From an uncultured Blautia sp. (lineage in GTDB: Bacteria; Bacillota; Clostridia; Lachnospirales; Lachnospiraceae), in assembly GCA_934424575.1 (NCBI GenBank), contig CAKRXU010000024.1:1-43502 (forward strand): a stretch of 43,502 nt of DNA, in the 5' to 3' direction. A program made the translations under genes and the position numbers. Numbering within the stretch: the first letter of the stretch is position 1; each line of letters opens with the position of its first letter. The notes below the pieces were generated by a model. That model saw only the letters and a list, made by a program, of their open reading frames with translations, did not search any database and was not told the DNA's origin. Shown piece by piece: positions 9,070 to 16,750 of the stretch.

Positions 9070-9513
9070 TTATTTTCCTTTGATATGAACCGGTTCGGAT
9101 TTCCGGCAGTCCTCGCAGATTCCGTAAAAAACTGTCCTGCACGGATCCATCTGGAATCCGTGGCTCTCCATCAGATGCTGTTCCAGTTTAACCACATCCT
9201 CACAGTGAAGATGGATCAGTTTTCCACATTTCTCACATTTGCAGTGGAAACAGGATGTCTTGTGGCAGTGTTCCTCTGCTCCGAGATATTCAAAACAGGC
9301 ACTGCTCGTCCCGTCCACATTGTATTTGGCGACCAGCCCCTGCTCCACCATCTTCTCCAGATTACGGTAAACTGTCGTCGTTCCGATCGTAATTCCCTGT
9401 TCTTTGAAATGCAGACAGACATCTGCGACCGTCACATGTGTTCCCTCCACGGTCCTGAGATATGATAAAAGCTGTGCCATCTGCTTTGTCTGATAAGGTG
9501 CTTTACTTCCCAT
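9070..9513 (-). CDS. zur: Fur-family metalloregulator, probably Zur
   Basis: A 147-residue Fur-family repressor with an N-terminal winged helix (recognition part TIGTTTVYRNLEKM) and a metal-binding dimerisation domain. It carries two CxxC pairs (93/96 and 133/136) that form the structural Zn(Cys)4 site, and His-rich stretches (EEHCHKTSCFH, IHLHC) for the sensing site. It is the first gene of an operon with a zinc importer and has two palindromic boxes at its promoter, so I infer a zinc-responsive autoregulated repressor. The start at 9513 has GGAAGG upstream; a longer frame to 9603 would run through the operator and promoter and is rejected. A Fur or PerR role is less likely given the context. 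Confidence 0.88.
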   Translation of the reverse strand: MGSKAPYQTKQMAQLLSYLRTVEGTHVTVADVCLHFKEQGITIGTTTVYRNLEKMVEQGLVAKYNVDGTSSACFEYLGAEEHCHKTSCFHCKCEKCGKLIHLHCEDVVKLEQHLMESHGFQMDPCRTVFYGICEDCRKSEPVHIKGK

Positions 9514-9575
9514 AATATCTTCCTTCCGCCGGAATGTCCGGCAAACAAATCTATATCTGATATTTTTATACAATT

Positions 9576-9590
9576 TGAAAACCGTTTTCA
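9576..9590 (-). promoter_or_regulatory. Fur/Zur-type operator box 1 (downstream of -10)
   Basis: TGAAAACCGTTTTCA is a perfect 7-1-7 inverted repeat, the geometry of Fur-family boxes. It lies immediately downstream of the -10 element of the fur/znu operon promoter, covering the likely transcription start. Confidence 0.8.
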
Positions 9591-9591
9591 T

Positions 9592-9619
9592 ATTATAGCA
9601 CATTCTGATGATGTGTCAA
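9592..9619 (-). promoter_or_regulatory. Consensus sigma-A promoter of the zur-znuACB operon
   Basis: Minus-strand TTGACA (9614-9619) and TATAAT (9592-9597), both perfect, are separated by 16 nt. It is flanked on both sides by Fur-type boxes, giving a strong promoter under tight repression. Confidence 0.85.
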
Positions 9620-9621
9620 TA

Positions 9622-9636
9622 TGAAAACGGTTTTCA
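9622..9636 (-). promoter_or_regulatory. Fur/Zur-type operator box 2 (upstream of -35)
   Basis: A second 15-bp 7-1-7 palindrome, the mirror image of the first box (centre base G instead of C), starts 2 bp upstream of the -35 element. The two box centres are 46 bp apart. Confidence 0.8.
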
Positions 9637-9660
9637 TTTTCATTTTTTCTTATTTCGCAA

Positions 9661-9720
9661 ACAAAAAACTCCCGCCCGGCACGCGGGGTGTTATCCACCT
9701 CGCCGTGTCAGACGGGAGTC
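9661..9720 (-). terminator. Intrinsic terminator of the pts operon
   Basis: On the minus strand a 7-bp GC-rich outer stem (9713-9719 with 9668-9674) extended by inner pairing is followed by TTTTTT. It lies just after the enzyme I stop at 9739. Confidence 0.85.
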
Positions 9721-9738
9721 TGTTTTCCACACTATTGA

Positions 9739-11370
9739 TCAATCTTCCACTTTTTTCATCTCGCGGACGATCTTACGGAGTTTAAGGATCATGGACGGAG
9801 CTACGGAAAGCTCGTCTACGCCCATGCGTACAAACTGCTCGGTAAGCGTTGCATCTGCACCAAGTTCGCCGCAGATTCCTGCCCATTTGCCACATTTGTG
9901 CGCGTTGTCTACGACCATCTGGATCATACGGAGGATTGCTTCGTGATGAGGATTGTAGAAGTCATCCAGTTTCGCGTTCTGACGGTCAAGAGCGAGGGTG
10001 TACTGGGTCAGGTCATTGGTTCCGATACTGAAGAAGTCAACCATCTCAGCAAGCTTATCGCTGATGATCGCTGCTGCAGGAGTCTCGATCATGATTCCCT
10101 GTTCAGGAAGTTTGTACTGGATCTCCTGCTCTTTGAGCTCTGCTTCTACTTCTGCTACGATCTCATAGATCTTCTTTACTTCCTCTGTGGAAGTGATCAT
10201 CGGATACATGATGGAAAGATTTCCATAAACAGCAGCACGGAGAAGTGCACGGAGCTGTGTCTTAAAGATATCCGGCTGTGTCAGGCAGATACGGATCGCA
10301 CGATATCCCAGAGCCGGGTTATCTTCGTTTCCGAGGTTGAAATAATCTACCTGTTTGTCAGCACCGATATCAAGAGTACGGATGATAACTTTCTTGCCGG
10401 CCATCATCTGTACTGCCTGTTTGTAAGCCTGGAACTGCTCTTCCTCTGTCGGGAAGTCGTTTCTTCCAAGGTAAAGGAATTCGCTTCGGAAAAGACCGAT
10501 TCCGCCGGCATCATTCTCAAGAACATAACCGATGTCACCAACACTTCCAATGTTCGCGTAGATGTTGATCTTGTGTCCATCTAAGGTTACGTTTTCTTTG
10601 CCTTTTAATTCCTGAAGAAGTCTGAGTTTCTCTGCTTCTTCTTCCATTCTCTTCTCGGTCTGCGCTTTGATCTCCTCGTCCGGATCAAAGGTAACGGTTC
10701 CTTCGAAGCCATCTACGACTGCTGTCATACCGGTCTTAAGTTCATCAAGATCCATCGGAACACCGATCAGAGCCGGAATGTTCATCATACGGGCAAGGAT
10801 CGCTGTATGAGAGTTGGTAGAACCATGAACAGTCACAAATGCAAGGATCTTATCCTTGTCCATCTGAACAGTTTCACTTGGGCTTAAGTCATCAGCTACG
10901 ATCACAGACGGATCGATAGAGCTTAAATCTGTGTCCTCCTGTCCGCTTAAGTTACGTACAAGACGCTCGGAGATATCCTTGATATCTGCAGAACGAGCTT
11001 TCATGTAATCGTCATCCATAGATGCAAACATCTCTGCAAAGTTGTCACCGGTGGTTGCTACGGCATACTCTGCATTGACCTGCTCGGTACGGATGGTATT
11101 CTGGATCGCTTCCAGATAATCATCATCCTCAAGCATCATCTGATGTACTTCAAAAATGGCTGCGCTGGCCTCACCAACTTCTTTGACTGCCTTGTCATAT
11201 AATTTCTGGAGCTGCTCTTTGGATTTCTCCAGTGCAGCATCCACACGCTTTACTTCTGCTTCCGGGTCTTCGATCCTGGTTCTTTTGACCTGATAATCAT
11301 CTTTCTTGAGAACCACGATCGGACCCATTGCAATTCCTTTATAAACAGATTTTCCCTGAAAACACTGCAT
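9739..11370 (-). CDS. ptsI: PTS enzyme I (phosphoenolpyruvate-protein phosphotransferase)
   Basis: A 543-residue cytoplasmic enzyme that takes phosphate from PEP and passes it to HPr. The phospho-acceptor His is residue 188 in the GSTNSHTAILAR motif. The C-terminal TIM-barrel has the PEP-binding stretch RSEFLYLGR, the NDLTQYTLALDR motif and the catalytic Cys in WAGICGELG. Length is close to the usual 570. The start at 11370 follows AGGAGGAAGTAAGG; an in-frame ATG at 11388 overlaps that site. It is the last gene of the ptsG-glcT-ptsH-ptsI operon, 60 nt after ptsH. Confidence 0.97.
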   Translation of the reverse strand: MQCFQGKSVYKGIAMGPIVVLKKDDYQVKRTRIEDPEAEVKRVDAALEKSKEQLQKLYDKAVKEVGEASAAIFEVHQMMLEDDDYLEAIQNTIRTEQVNAEYAVATTGDNFAEMFASMDDDYMKARSADIKDISERLVRNLSGQEDTDLSSIDPSVIVADDLSPSETVQMDKDKILAFVTVHGSTNSHTAILARMMNIPALIGVPMDLDELKTGMTAVVDGFEGTVTFDPDEEIKAQTEKRMEEEAEKLRLLQELKGKENVTLDGHKINIYANIGSVGDIGYVLENDAGGIGLFRSEFLYLGRNDFPTEEEQFQAYKQAVQMMAGKKVIIRTLDIGADKQVDYFNLGNEDNPALGYRAIRICLTQPDIFKTQLRALLRAAVYGNLSIMYPMITSTEEVKKIYEIVAEVEAELKEQEIQYKLPEQGIMIETPAAAIISDKLAEMVDFFSIGTNDLTQYTLALDRQNAKLDDFYNPHHEAILRMIQMVVDNAHKCGKWAGICGELGADATLTEQFVRMGVDELSVAPSMILKLRKIVREMKKVED

Positions 11371-11430
11371 CCTTACTTCCTCCTGCATTACTGTTGTGTT
11401 ACACCCATTCCAGGTTTTGGATCGGACTGA

Positions 11431-11688
11431 TTACAGATTTGCCTCGAAAAATTCTTTGAGACCTGCGATTGCAGCGTCTTCGTCAGCACCTTCAGCTGTT
11501 ACAGTTACAGTTTCGCCCTGTTTTACACCGAGGGACATCAGCATCATAAGCTGTGTAAGTTTCTTTGTTTTGCCGTCTTTTGTGATTGTGCACTCGGACT
11601 CATACTTCTTTGCTTCTTTTACAAGAAGTCCTGCCGGTCTTGCGTGGATTCCCAGTTCGTCTTTGATTGTGTACTCGAATGTTTTCAT
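11431..11688 (-). CDS. ptsH: PTS phosphocarrier protein HPr (lacks Ser46)
   Basis: An 85-residue HPr. His15 in GIHARPA accepts phosphate from enzyme I and passes it to EIIA domains. Position 46, the serine phosphorylated by HPr kinase in Bacillus-type HPr, is Gln here (KKLTQLMMLMSLG aligned with LKSIMGVMSLG); Thr45 precedes it. The protein should therefore work in sugar transport, while the Ser-P form that activates CcpA cannot arise at the usual residue. It sits between glcT and ptsI in one operon. Confidence 0.96.
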   Translation of the reverse strand: MKTFEYTIKDELGIHARPAGLLVKEAKKYESECTITKDGKTKKLTQLMMLMSLGVKQGETVTVTAEGADEDAAIAGLKEFFEANL

Positions 11689-11739
11689 GTTGTTTTTCTC
11701 CTCTTCTTTATATATTTTTATTTTTTTGAATAAACATTT

Positions 11740-12576
11740 TTATTCGGTCTCACTGTCCAGCATACGCTCCAGATGCATTGCCAGGTAGCCGATCTCGATA
11801 TCCGGCATCGGCAGTCCCAGACGCTTCTCCATCTCATGACAGATCCTCTCGGCTGCATCAAATGCCTCCGGGAATTTCACGGACATATATTCGTTCAGAT
11901 TCATCTTGAGTTTCTCTCCGTGAATCGTTCTTGCCACCATGTAACGTACATGGTTCATCAGACGGTTATATGCCAGTGACATCACATCGATGGAATTGCC
12001 TGTTTCTTTCTCAACAAGAGAAATACATTCCCGGACAGTCCGGGCGATCTCCATGGCCTGTGAAACCTTCTCATCTACAATGGCTGAGTGAACATGAAGG
12101 GCGATATAACCCGTCTCATGTTCATCAAGCTCTATCTGAAGTTTTTGCTTCAGAAGAGGTGCTATACAGCCAGCCACCTTGTATTCCTTGTAAAACAGGA
12201 TACGGATGTCTTCCGTGAGAGGATTGCTGATCTGCTCTCCCTTCTGGATACGCCGGATCGCAAAATCAAGATGATCTGCCATCGGAAAAAGGATCGAACG
12301 GTCAACCTTGCCGAATTCCTTCTCTGCTTCTCTGAGCACTTCGTTCGCAAGCTCCAGACATACCGGAGAAACTGAATTAATGATCTCTCTGGCATCCCCG
12401 CGCTCTGTCAGTTCTTTGAGTGAGTAGACTCTGGTATCCTGTGGCACTTCGATCGTCTGTCCCACTTTCTTGCCAAAAGCAACTCCCTTGCCCATGATCA
12501 GGCATTCCTGATTCGAATTTCCTTCAAGTCCGATAAAAGAATTGTGATTTAATAATTTTGCTATCCTGTACTTCAT
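11740..12576 (-). CDS. glcT: BglG-family transcription antiterminator (GlcT-like)
   Basis: A 278-residue antiterminator. An N-terminal RNA-binding CAT domain (about 1-55, MKYRIAKLLNHNSFIG) is followed by two PTS-regulation domains. Conserved PRD histidines are visible in ADHLDFAIRR, ETGYIALHVHSA, NRLMNHVRYM and IGYLAMHLERM. It should bind the RAT RNA hairpin in the leader of its own operon and stop the terminator from forming when the sugar is present, its activity being set by EII/HPr phosphorylation of the PRDs. Start at 12576 because CAT domains begin at MKYR-like residues; a longer ATG at 12591 exists. It follows ptsG by 27 nt. Confidence 0.92.
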   Translation of the reverse strand: MKYRIAKLLNHNSFIGLEGNSNQECLIMGKGVAFGKKVGQTIEVPQDTRVYSLKELTERGDAREIINSVSPVCLELANEVLREAEKEFGKVDRSILFPMADHLDFAIRRIQKGEQISNPLTEDIRILFYKEYKVAGCIAPLLKQKLQIELDEHETGYIALHVHSAIVDEKVSQAMEIARTVRECISLVEKETGNSIDVMSLAYNRLMNHVRYMVARTIHGEKLKMNLNEYMSVKFPEAFDAAERICHEMEKRLGLPMPDIEIGYLAMHLERMLDSETE

Positions 12577-12603
12577 CCGTCTCTTCCCCATCCAGGGTCG
12601 TTC

Positions 12604-14772
12604 TTACTGAAGAACCTCGATCTCAAAGAGCGGTTCTCCGGCTTTGATCTGACCCTCCTGCAGCAGATGGATTCTCTGATTATCCTCCAGTTCTGTACAA
12701 AGAACCGGTGATGTGATAGAAGGTGCATTCGCTTTCAGGTATTCCAGATCCAGCTTGAGCATCGGATCACCCTTCTTGACTGTCTGACCGCTTTCTACCA
12801 GTGCTTCAAATCCCTCGCCGTTCAGTTTTACAGTATCGATTCCCACATGGATCAGCAGACTGATTCCTGAGTCTGTCACGAATCCAATGGCATGTTTTGT
12901 GTCAAAAACAAATGCAACTTCGCCGTCTTCCGGAGCTCGTACAAACGGATCTTCCGGTGTTACAACGGCACCATCGCCCATCATTTTCTGAGCAAAAGCC
13001 TCATCCGGTGCAGTAGCAAGATCTGCTGCCAGTCCTGTGATCGGACTGGAGATCACGATTCTCTCTACGACCTTCTGTTCTTTTGCTTCCTGTGTCTTGT
13101 CTGCTGTTTCCTGAACGCTCTCTGTAGTTTCTGCTTCCGCATAAGTATCCGGTGCAGTTTCCAGATAGTCTTCAAGGTTTGACTTAATTACGGTTACGTT
13201 TGGTCCATAGATGACCTGAACGCCCTGTCCTTTGTGTACCACGCCTGATGCTCCTGTTGCCTTGAGGATTCCGTCGTTTACTCTGGAAGCATCTTTGACT
13301 GTACAACGAAGTCTGGTTGCACAGCAGTCGACATCACTGATATTTTTCTTACCGCCAAGACCTCTTGTGATCGCTTCGCTGACAGCGTCTTCAGAAGCTG
13401 CTGCTCCTGCCTGTCCTGCTTCTCTGCGGGCATTTACATCGGCCTTTGTGTAAAGTTTTGTTTCTGTGTCATCATCTTCACGACCAGGAGTCTTGAAGTT
13501 GAACTTCTTGATCATGAATTTGAAAATAAAATAATATAAGAAGAAATAAATAATACCAACCGGGATTACTCTCATCCAGCTTGTCTTGGCATTTCCCTGA
13601 AGGATACCAAACAGGAAGAAGTCGAGCAGTCCGCCTGAGAATGTAAGTCCTACCGCAATGTTCAGCATATGTGCGATCATATATGCAGTTCCGGCAAGAA
13701 CTACCTGTACTGCAAACAGTGCCGGAGCAACAAACAGGAAGGAGAATTCCAGAGGCTCGGTGATACCTGTTGCCATACATGCAAGTGCCGCGGAAAGAAG
13801 AAGACCGCCGGCAGCTTTTTTCTTCTCAGGTTTTGCACACTGATACATAGCCAGTGCTGCTCCCGGAAGACCAAAAATCATAAAGATAAACTCACCAGAG
13901 AAATATCTGGTTGCATCTGCGCTGAAATGTGCAATGTTTGCAGAATCAGCAAGCTGTGCAAAGAAAATATTCTGTCCGCCCTGAACCATCTGTCCGGCAA
14001 CTTCCATCGTACCGCCTACGGCTGTCTGCCAGAAAGGCATGTAGAATACATGATGCAGACCAAACGGGATCAGAGCTCTCTTAATAAGTCCGAAGATCAG
14101 GGTTCCTACATATCCGGAACCTGTTACCAGTCCGCCCAGTGCGTAAATTCCGTTCTGGACAACCGGCCATACAAAGTAAAGAAGAATTCCCACAAACATG
14201 TATACAATTGTGGAAATGATCGGTACAAATCTTGTGCCTCCGAAGAATGACAGTGCATTCGGAAGCTGGATCCTGTAAAACTTATTGTGGAGTGCCGCCA
14301 CACCAAGTCCTACGATAATACCGCCAAACACACCCATCTGTAAGGACTGGATGCCACATACAGAAGTGATGGTTCCCTCCAGTACAGACTCAGCGATCTC
14401 GCCGTTGTCGAGGATCTGTCCTGTGATAGTCAGCATTGCGTTGATCGCTGTATTCATTACGAAATACGCGATAACTGCTGATAAAGCGGATACTTCTTTT
14501 TCTTTTTTTGCCATACCGATCGCAACACCTACAGCAAAGATCAGGGGCAGGTTATCAAATACTGCACTTCCTACCTTGTTCATGATCATCAGGAGGGCGT
14601 TCAGAATCGTTCCCTCGCCGAGGATGCTTGTCAGGTGATACGTTTCGATCGTGGTTGCATTGGTAAATGAGCTTCCGATTCCGAGAAGAAGACCGGCAAC
14701 CGGAAGGATTGCGATCGGGAGCATAAAGCTTCGTCCCACTCGCTGCAGAACACTAAAAATCTTGTCCTTCAT
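12604..14772 (-). CDS. ptsG: PTS glucose-type transporter EIICBA
   Basis: A 722-residue three-domain permease that imports and phosphorylates glucose or a related hexose. EIIC (about 1-425) is a multi-span channel with the GITEPLEFSFLF motif. EIIB (about 455-535) carries the phospho-Cys at 484 (DCCATRLRC). EIIA (about 575-722) carries H627 (KHAIGF) and phospho-His642 (LLIHVGIDTV). A charged, Ala/Glu-rich linker joins EIIB and EIIA. Start at 14772 after AAGGAG; an upstream in-frame ATG (14805) has no site. A GlcT-like gene next door favours glucose; N-acetylglucosamine is a possible alternative. It is the first gene of the operon and is controlled by the RAT/terminator leader. Confidence 0.94.
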   Translation of the reverse strand: MKDKIFSVLQRVGRSFMLPIAILPVAGLLLGIGSSFTNATTIETYHLTSILGEGTILNALLMIMNKVGSAVFDNLPLIFAVGVAIGMAKKEKEVSALSAVIAYFVMNTAINAMLTITGQILDNGEIAESVLEGTITSVCGIQSLQMGVFGGIIVGLGVAALHNKFYRIQLPNALSFFGGTRFVPIISTIVYMFVGILLYFVWPVVQNGIYALGGLVTGSGYVGTLIFGLIKRALIPFGLHHVFYMPFWQTAVGGTMEVAGQMVQGGQNIFFAQLADSANIAHFSADATRYFSGEFIFMIFGLPGAALAMYQCAKPEKKKAAGGLLLSAALACMATGITEPLEFSFLFVAPALFAVQVVLAGTAYMIAHMLNIAVGLTFSGGLLDFFLFGILQGNAKTSWMRVIPVGIIYFFLYYFIFKFMIKKFNFKTPGREDDDTETKLYTKADVNARREAGQAGAAASEDAVSEAITRGLGGKKNISDVDCCATRLRCTVKDASRVNDGILKATGASGVVHKGQGVQVIYGPNVTVIKSNLEDYLETAPDTYAEAETTESVQETADKTQEAKEQKVVERIVISSPITGLAADLATAPDEAFAQKMMGDGAVVTPEDPFVRAPEDGEVAFVFDTKHAIGFVTDSGISLLIHVGIDTVKLNGEGFEALVESGQTVKKGDPMLKLDLEYLKANAPSITSPVLCTELEDNQRIHLLQEGQIKAGEPLFEIEVLQ

Positions 14773-14859
14773 TTCACATACTCCTTTTTCCTGTGCTTTT
14801 TGCACATCCCTAAATTTATTGTTAAGAAGTGAGTATGCGTATTATGTAAGTTTTTATAC

Positions 14860-14912
14860 AAAAAAAAGGCACTAATACACATAAACACTCCTTGTTATGT
14901 ATAGTTAATGCC
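14860..14912 (-). terminator. Leader terminator of the pts operon
   Basis: On the minus strand, a stem of about 17 bp (14868-14912, wobbles and one bulge, loop of about 10 nt) is followed by eight T (14860-14867). It lies between the promoter and ptsG. Its 5' arm overlaps the RAT, so the two structures exclude each other. Confidence 0.85.
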
Positions 14913-14933
14913 TCCTAAATCGAGTTACACACT
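14903..14933 (-). promoter_or_regulatory. Ribonucleic antiterminator (RAT) for the GlcT-like protein
   Basis: The minus-strand leader matches the RAT plan: GTAACTC, seven loop bases, then GAGGCA, corresponding to GTTACTG...CAGGCA of LicT/SacY-type RATs with the C-G pair swapped to G-C. A short lower stem closes it. It shares 10 nt with the terminator's 5' arm. The assignment rests on pattern matching by eye. Confidence 0.7.
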
Positions 14934-14946
14934 ACAACCAATCAAA

Positions 14947-14975
14947 ATATAACATGGTCTTAAACGCTTTGTCAA
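14947..14975 (-). promoter_or_regulatory. Promoter of the pts operon
   Basis: Minus-strand TTGACA (14970-14975), 17-nt spacer, TTATAT (14947-14952). Transcription would start about 5-10 nt before the RAT. Confidence 0.75.
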
Positions 14976-15001
14976 GCTACTCTTTTTATTATTTTTTAAT
15001 T

Positions 15002-15607
15002 TTATCTGAGGAAGGCGAAAGGCTCCTCGTCCTTCAGAAAATGCATCAGCATATAAGCACACATGATGGCAACATTTTCTTCCTTAAGGATCCTTCTGAC
15101 CTCGTCGCGGTCTGCGAGGACGACTTCGATCTCCTCAGTGTCCTCCTGGGCTGCCTTGCTGATCTCGCCGCTGGCATAGCCATAAACGGTTGCACAGGAT
15201 TCGTCTGTCATGCCGATCGTGGTAAAGTATGGCTTCTCATATGCCGGATCTACCTTGAGCGGTTCGAGCTTCAGACCTGTCTCCTCGTGCATCTCGCGGA
15301 CAGCACCCTCGTGAAAGTCCTCGTTCGGCTCTACAAGCCCTGCCGGGAATTCATAGATGTAACCGCCCAGCGCATAGCGGTACTGGCGGATCAGAACAAC
15401 CTTATCCTTCTTCTCGCCGTAAACACTGTAAATGATCACTCCGTCCGGATCATTGCGTCCGGTCTTCATCTTGAGGGATGGAATGTCCTTTGCTCTGGAT
15501 GCCACGTAATAAGATACCGGTGTATTATGTACGCTGGTCGCATCTACATGGTAGAGATTGACGAAACGGTTGTCTGTAAGTTTTTGTACATCATGAATTT
15601 TTCCCAT
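15002..15607 (-). CDS. NUDIX hydrolase (ADP-ribose pyrophosphatase-like)
   Basis: A 201-residue NUDIX enzyme with a complete Nudix box (about residues 98-120: G-x5-E-x7-REMHEETGL), which binds Mg2+ and cleaves nucleoside diphosphates linked to another group. The acidic tail and the YRYALGGYIYEFPAG segment before the box resemble ADP-ribose pyrophosphatases (NudF type), but the substrate cannot be fixed from sequence. It follows ribU by 73 nt, so it may be partly co-transcribed; a TATAAT in that gap could also serve it. The pts promoter lies immediately after its stop. Confidence 0.88.
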   Translation of the reverse strand: MGKIHDVQKLTDNRFVNLYHVDATSVHNTPVSYYVASRAKDIPSLKMKTGRNDPDGVIIYSVYGEKKDKVVLIRQYRYALGGYIYEFPAGLVEPNEDFHEGAVREMHEETGLKLEPLKVDPAYEKPYFTTIGMTDESCATVYGYASGEISKAAQEDTEEIEVVLADRDEVRRILKEENVAIMCAYMLMHFLKDEEPFAFLR

Positions 15608-15680
15608 ATTATAGAGAACCTTCTTTCCTGCACGAATCTACCGTGCAATATTATACTGTGTGTTCTCCGGTGTGAATGAA

Positions 15681-16316
15681 TCAGTCACCCTTGAGAACTA
15701 CGCGGATTCGTTTGTAAATAAAGAACACGATCACTGACATCAGGATATATTTGAATAAGTTAAATGGAACAATGATCAGTGCAACGAAACCAAGAAGACT
15801 GTTTACGGAATGATTTACTGCTGCTCCCATTTCGATGAAAGCTTCGATTGGCATACCAAATGCTTTACCATATGCCGGAAGAAGAACAAATGCATTCATC
15901 AGGCAGGCTGCTACTGTTGTCAGTACTGTACCTGCTGCCATTCCCATAACTGCATGCTTACGGCTCTTTACATTATGGAGTCTGTAGATCAGTCCTGCCG
16001 GTACTACAAATGTACATCCAAAAAGGAAGTTTGCAAAATCACCTACACCTGCTGTTACTGTTCCCATTGTTACCAGATGCACCAAAATCTTTACTACTTC
16101 GATCAGGATACCTGCTACCGGTCCCATCGCAAAAGCCCCTACCAGTACCGGAATTTCTGAGAAATCCAGCTGATAGAAAGACGGCGCCAGGAACGGAATT
16201 GGAAATTCAAAATTCATCAGGATACCTGCAAGGGCTCCCAGCATCGCAACCTGTGTGATCGTCCGGGTACGGCTCCTCTGCATTACATTTCCATTTCTTA
16301 AAACCTGTTCACTCAT
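15681..16316 (-). CDS. ribU: ECF transporter S component, riboflavin-specific (RibU-like)
   Basis: A 211-residue membrane protein with about five to six hydrophobic segments. The motif QLDFSEIPVLVGAFAMGP in the second third, and the flanking ALAGILMNFEFPIPFLAP, are characteristic of RibU. It captures riboflavin and couples to an energising module (EcfA, EcfA', EcfT) that is not encoded in this window. Substrate is strongly supported by the FMN riboswitch in its leader. Start at 16316 with AAAGGAGAG upstream. Confidence 0.93.
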   Translation of the reverse strand: MSEQVLRNGNVMQRSRTRTITQVAMLGALAGILMNFEFPIPFLAPSFYQLDFSEIPVLVGAFAMGPVAGILIEVVKILVHLVTMGTVTAGVGDFANFLFGCTFVVPAGLIYRLHNVKSRKHAVMGMAAGTVLTTVAACLMNAFVLLPAYGKAFGMPIEAFIEMGAAVNHSVNSLLGFVALIIVPFNLFKYILMSVIVFFIYKRIRVVLKGD

Positions 16317-16414
16317 ACTTCTCTCTCCTTTGAATTATCTTTTTTTAAAAGAAAATTCTACGCTATGCTGTGGCAAACGACTCTTATTTGTAAAAAGAAA
16401 TCGGTTTTGCAGCA

Positions 16415-16444
16415 TAAAAAATCCCCGGAATCATCTTCCCGGGG
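16415..16444 (-). terminator. Expression-platform terminator of the FMN riboswitch
   Basis: Minus-strand CCCCGG-containing stem (16423-16444) with a 5-nt loop is followed by a run of six T. It lies between the aptamer and ribU, so FMN binding most likely causes premature termination. Confidence 0.85.
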
Positions 16445-16470
16445 TACTGAGCACGTATGAATTATTCGTG

Positions 16471-16620
16471 TTCTTCTCTCATCCAGACTTTACTGTCGGT
16501 TCCGGAATTCTGACTCTCTGTAAGCCAGTCACCAGATCAGCCGCATTGCGCGGGTCGCGGACTATACCGCCGGTAGGGAATTCCGATTCTCTGTAGATCA
16601 GTCACCCTGCCCCGAAGAAT
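16471..16620 (-). ncRNA. FMN riboswitch (RFN element)
   Basis: The minus strand reads through all RFN landmarks in order: TTCTTCGGGGCAGGGTGA, ACCGGCGGTATAGTC, CCGACAGTAAAGTC and TGGATGAGAGAAGAA, with P1 closing the ends. The L2 and L5 loops (GTGA...AATTC) each hold an extra 19-nt hairpin (16583-16601 and 16510-16528) absent from the classical Fusobacterium aptamer. It controls ribU by transcription termination. Confidence 0.95.
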
Positions 16621-16639
16621 TTTCTTTTATCTGAGAGAT

Positions 16640-16668
16640 ATTATACAACTAACTTTCTTACAATGCAA
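16640..16668 (-). promoter_or_regulatory. Promoter of the FMN riboswitch / ribU transcript
   Basis: Minus-strand TTGCAT (16663-16668), 17-nt spacer, perfect TATAAT (16640-16645), placing the start about 10-15 nt before the aptamer. Confidence 0.75.
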
Positions 16669-16673
16669 TAGAA

Positions 16674-16736
16674 AATAATAGAGACACTGACAATTTTGAA
16701 AAACATTTTCAAAAACATGCCAGTGTCTCTATTATT
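16674..16736 (-). terminator. Terminator of the BMP/nucleoside ABC operon
   Basis: An 18-bp nearly perfect stem (16674-16691 with 16718-16736) with a T-rich loop, followed on the minus strand by TTATTTTC, lies 15 nt after the last permease gene. Confidence 0.85.
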
Positions 16737-16750
16737 TTATTACTATATTC

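Noticed and set aside
14947..14975. cre site inside the pts promoter (AAACGCTTTGTCA)
   Set aside because: Only about 10 of 14 positions fit, and the outer half-site fails.
14954..15679. 241-residue plus-strand frame opposite the NUDIX gene
   Set aside because: Its antisense partner has an intact Nudix box; no ribosome site on this strand.
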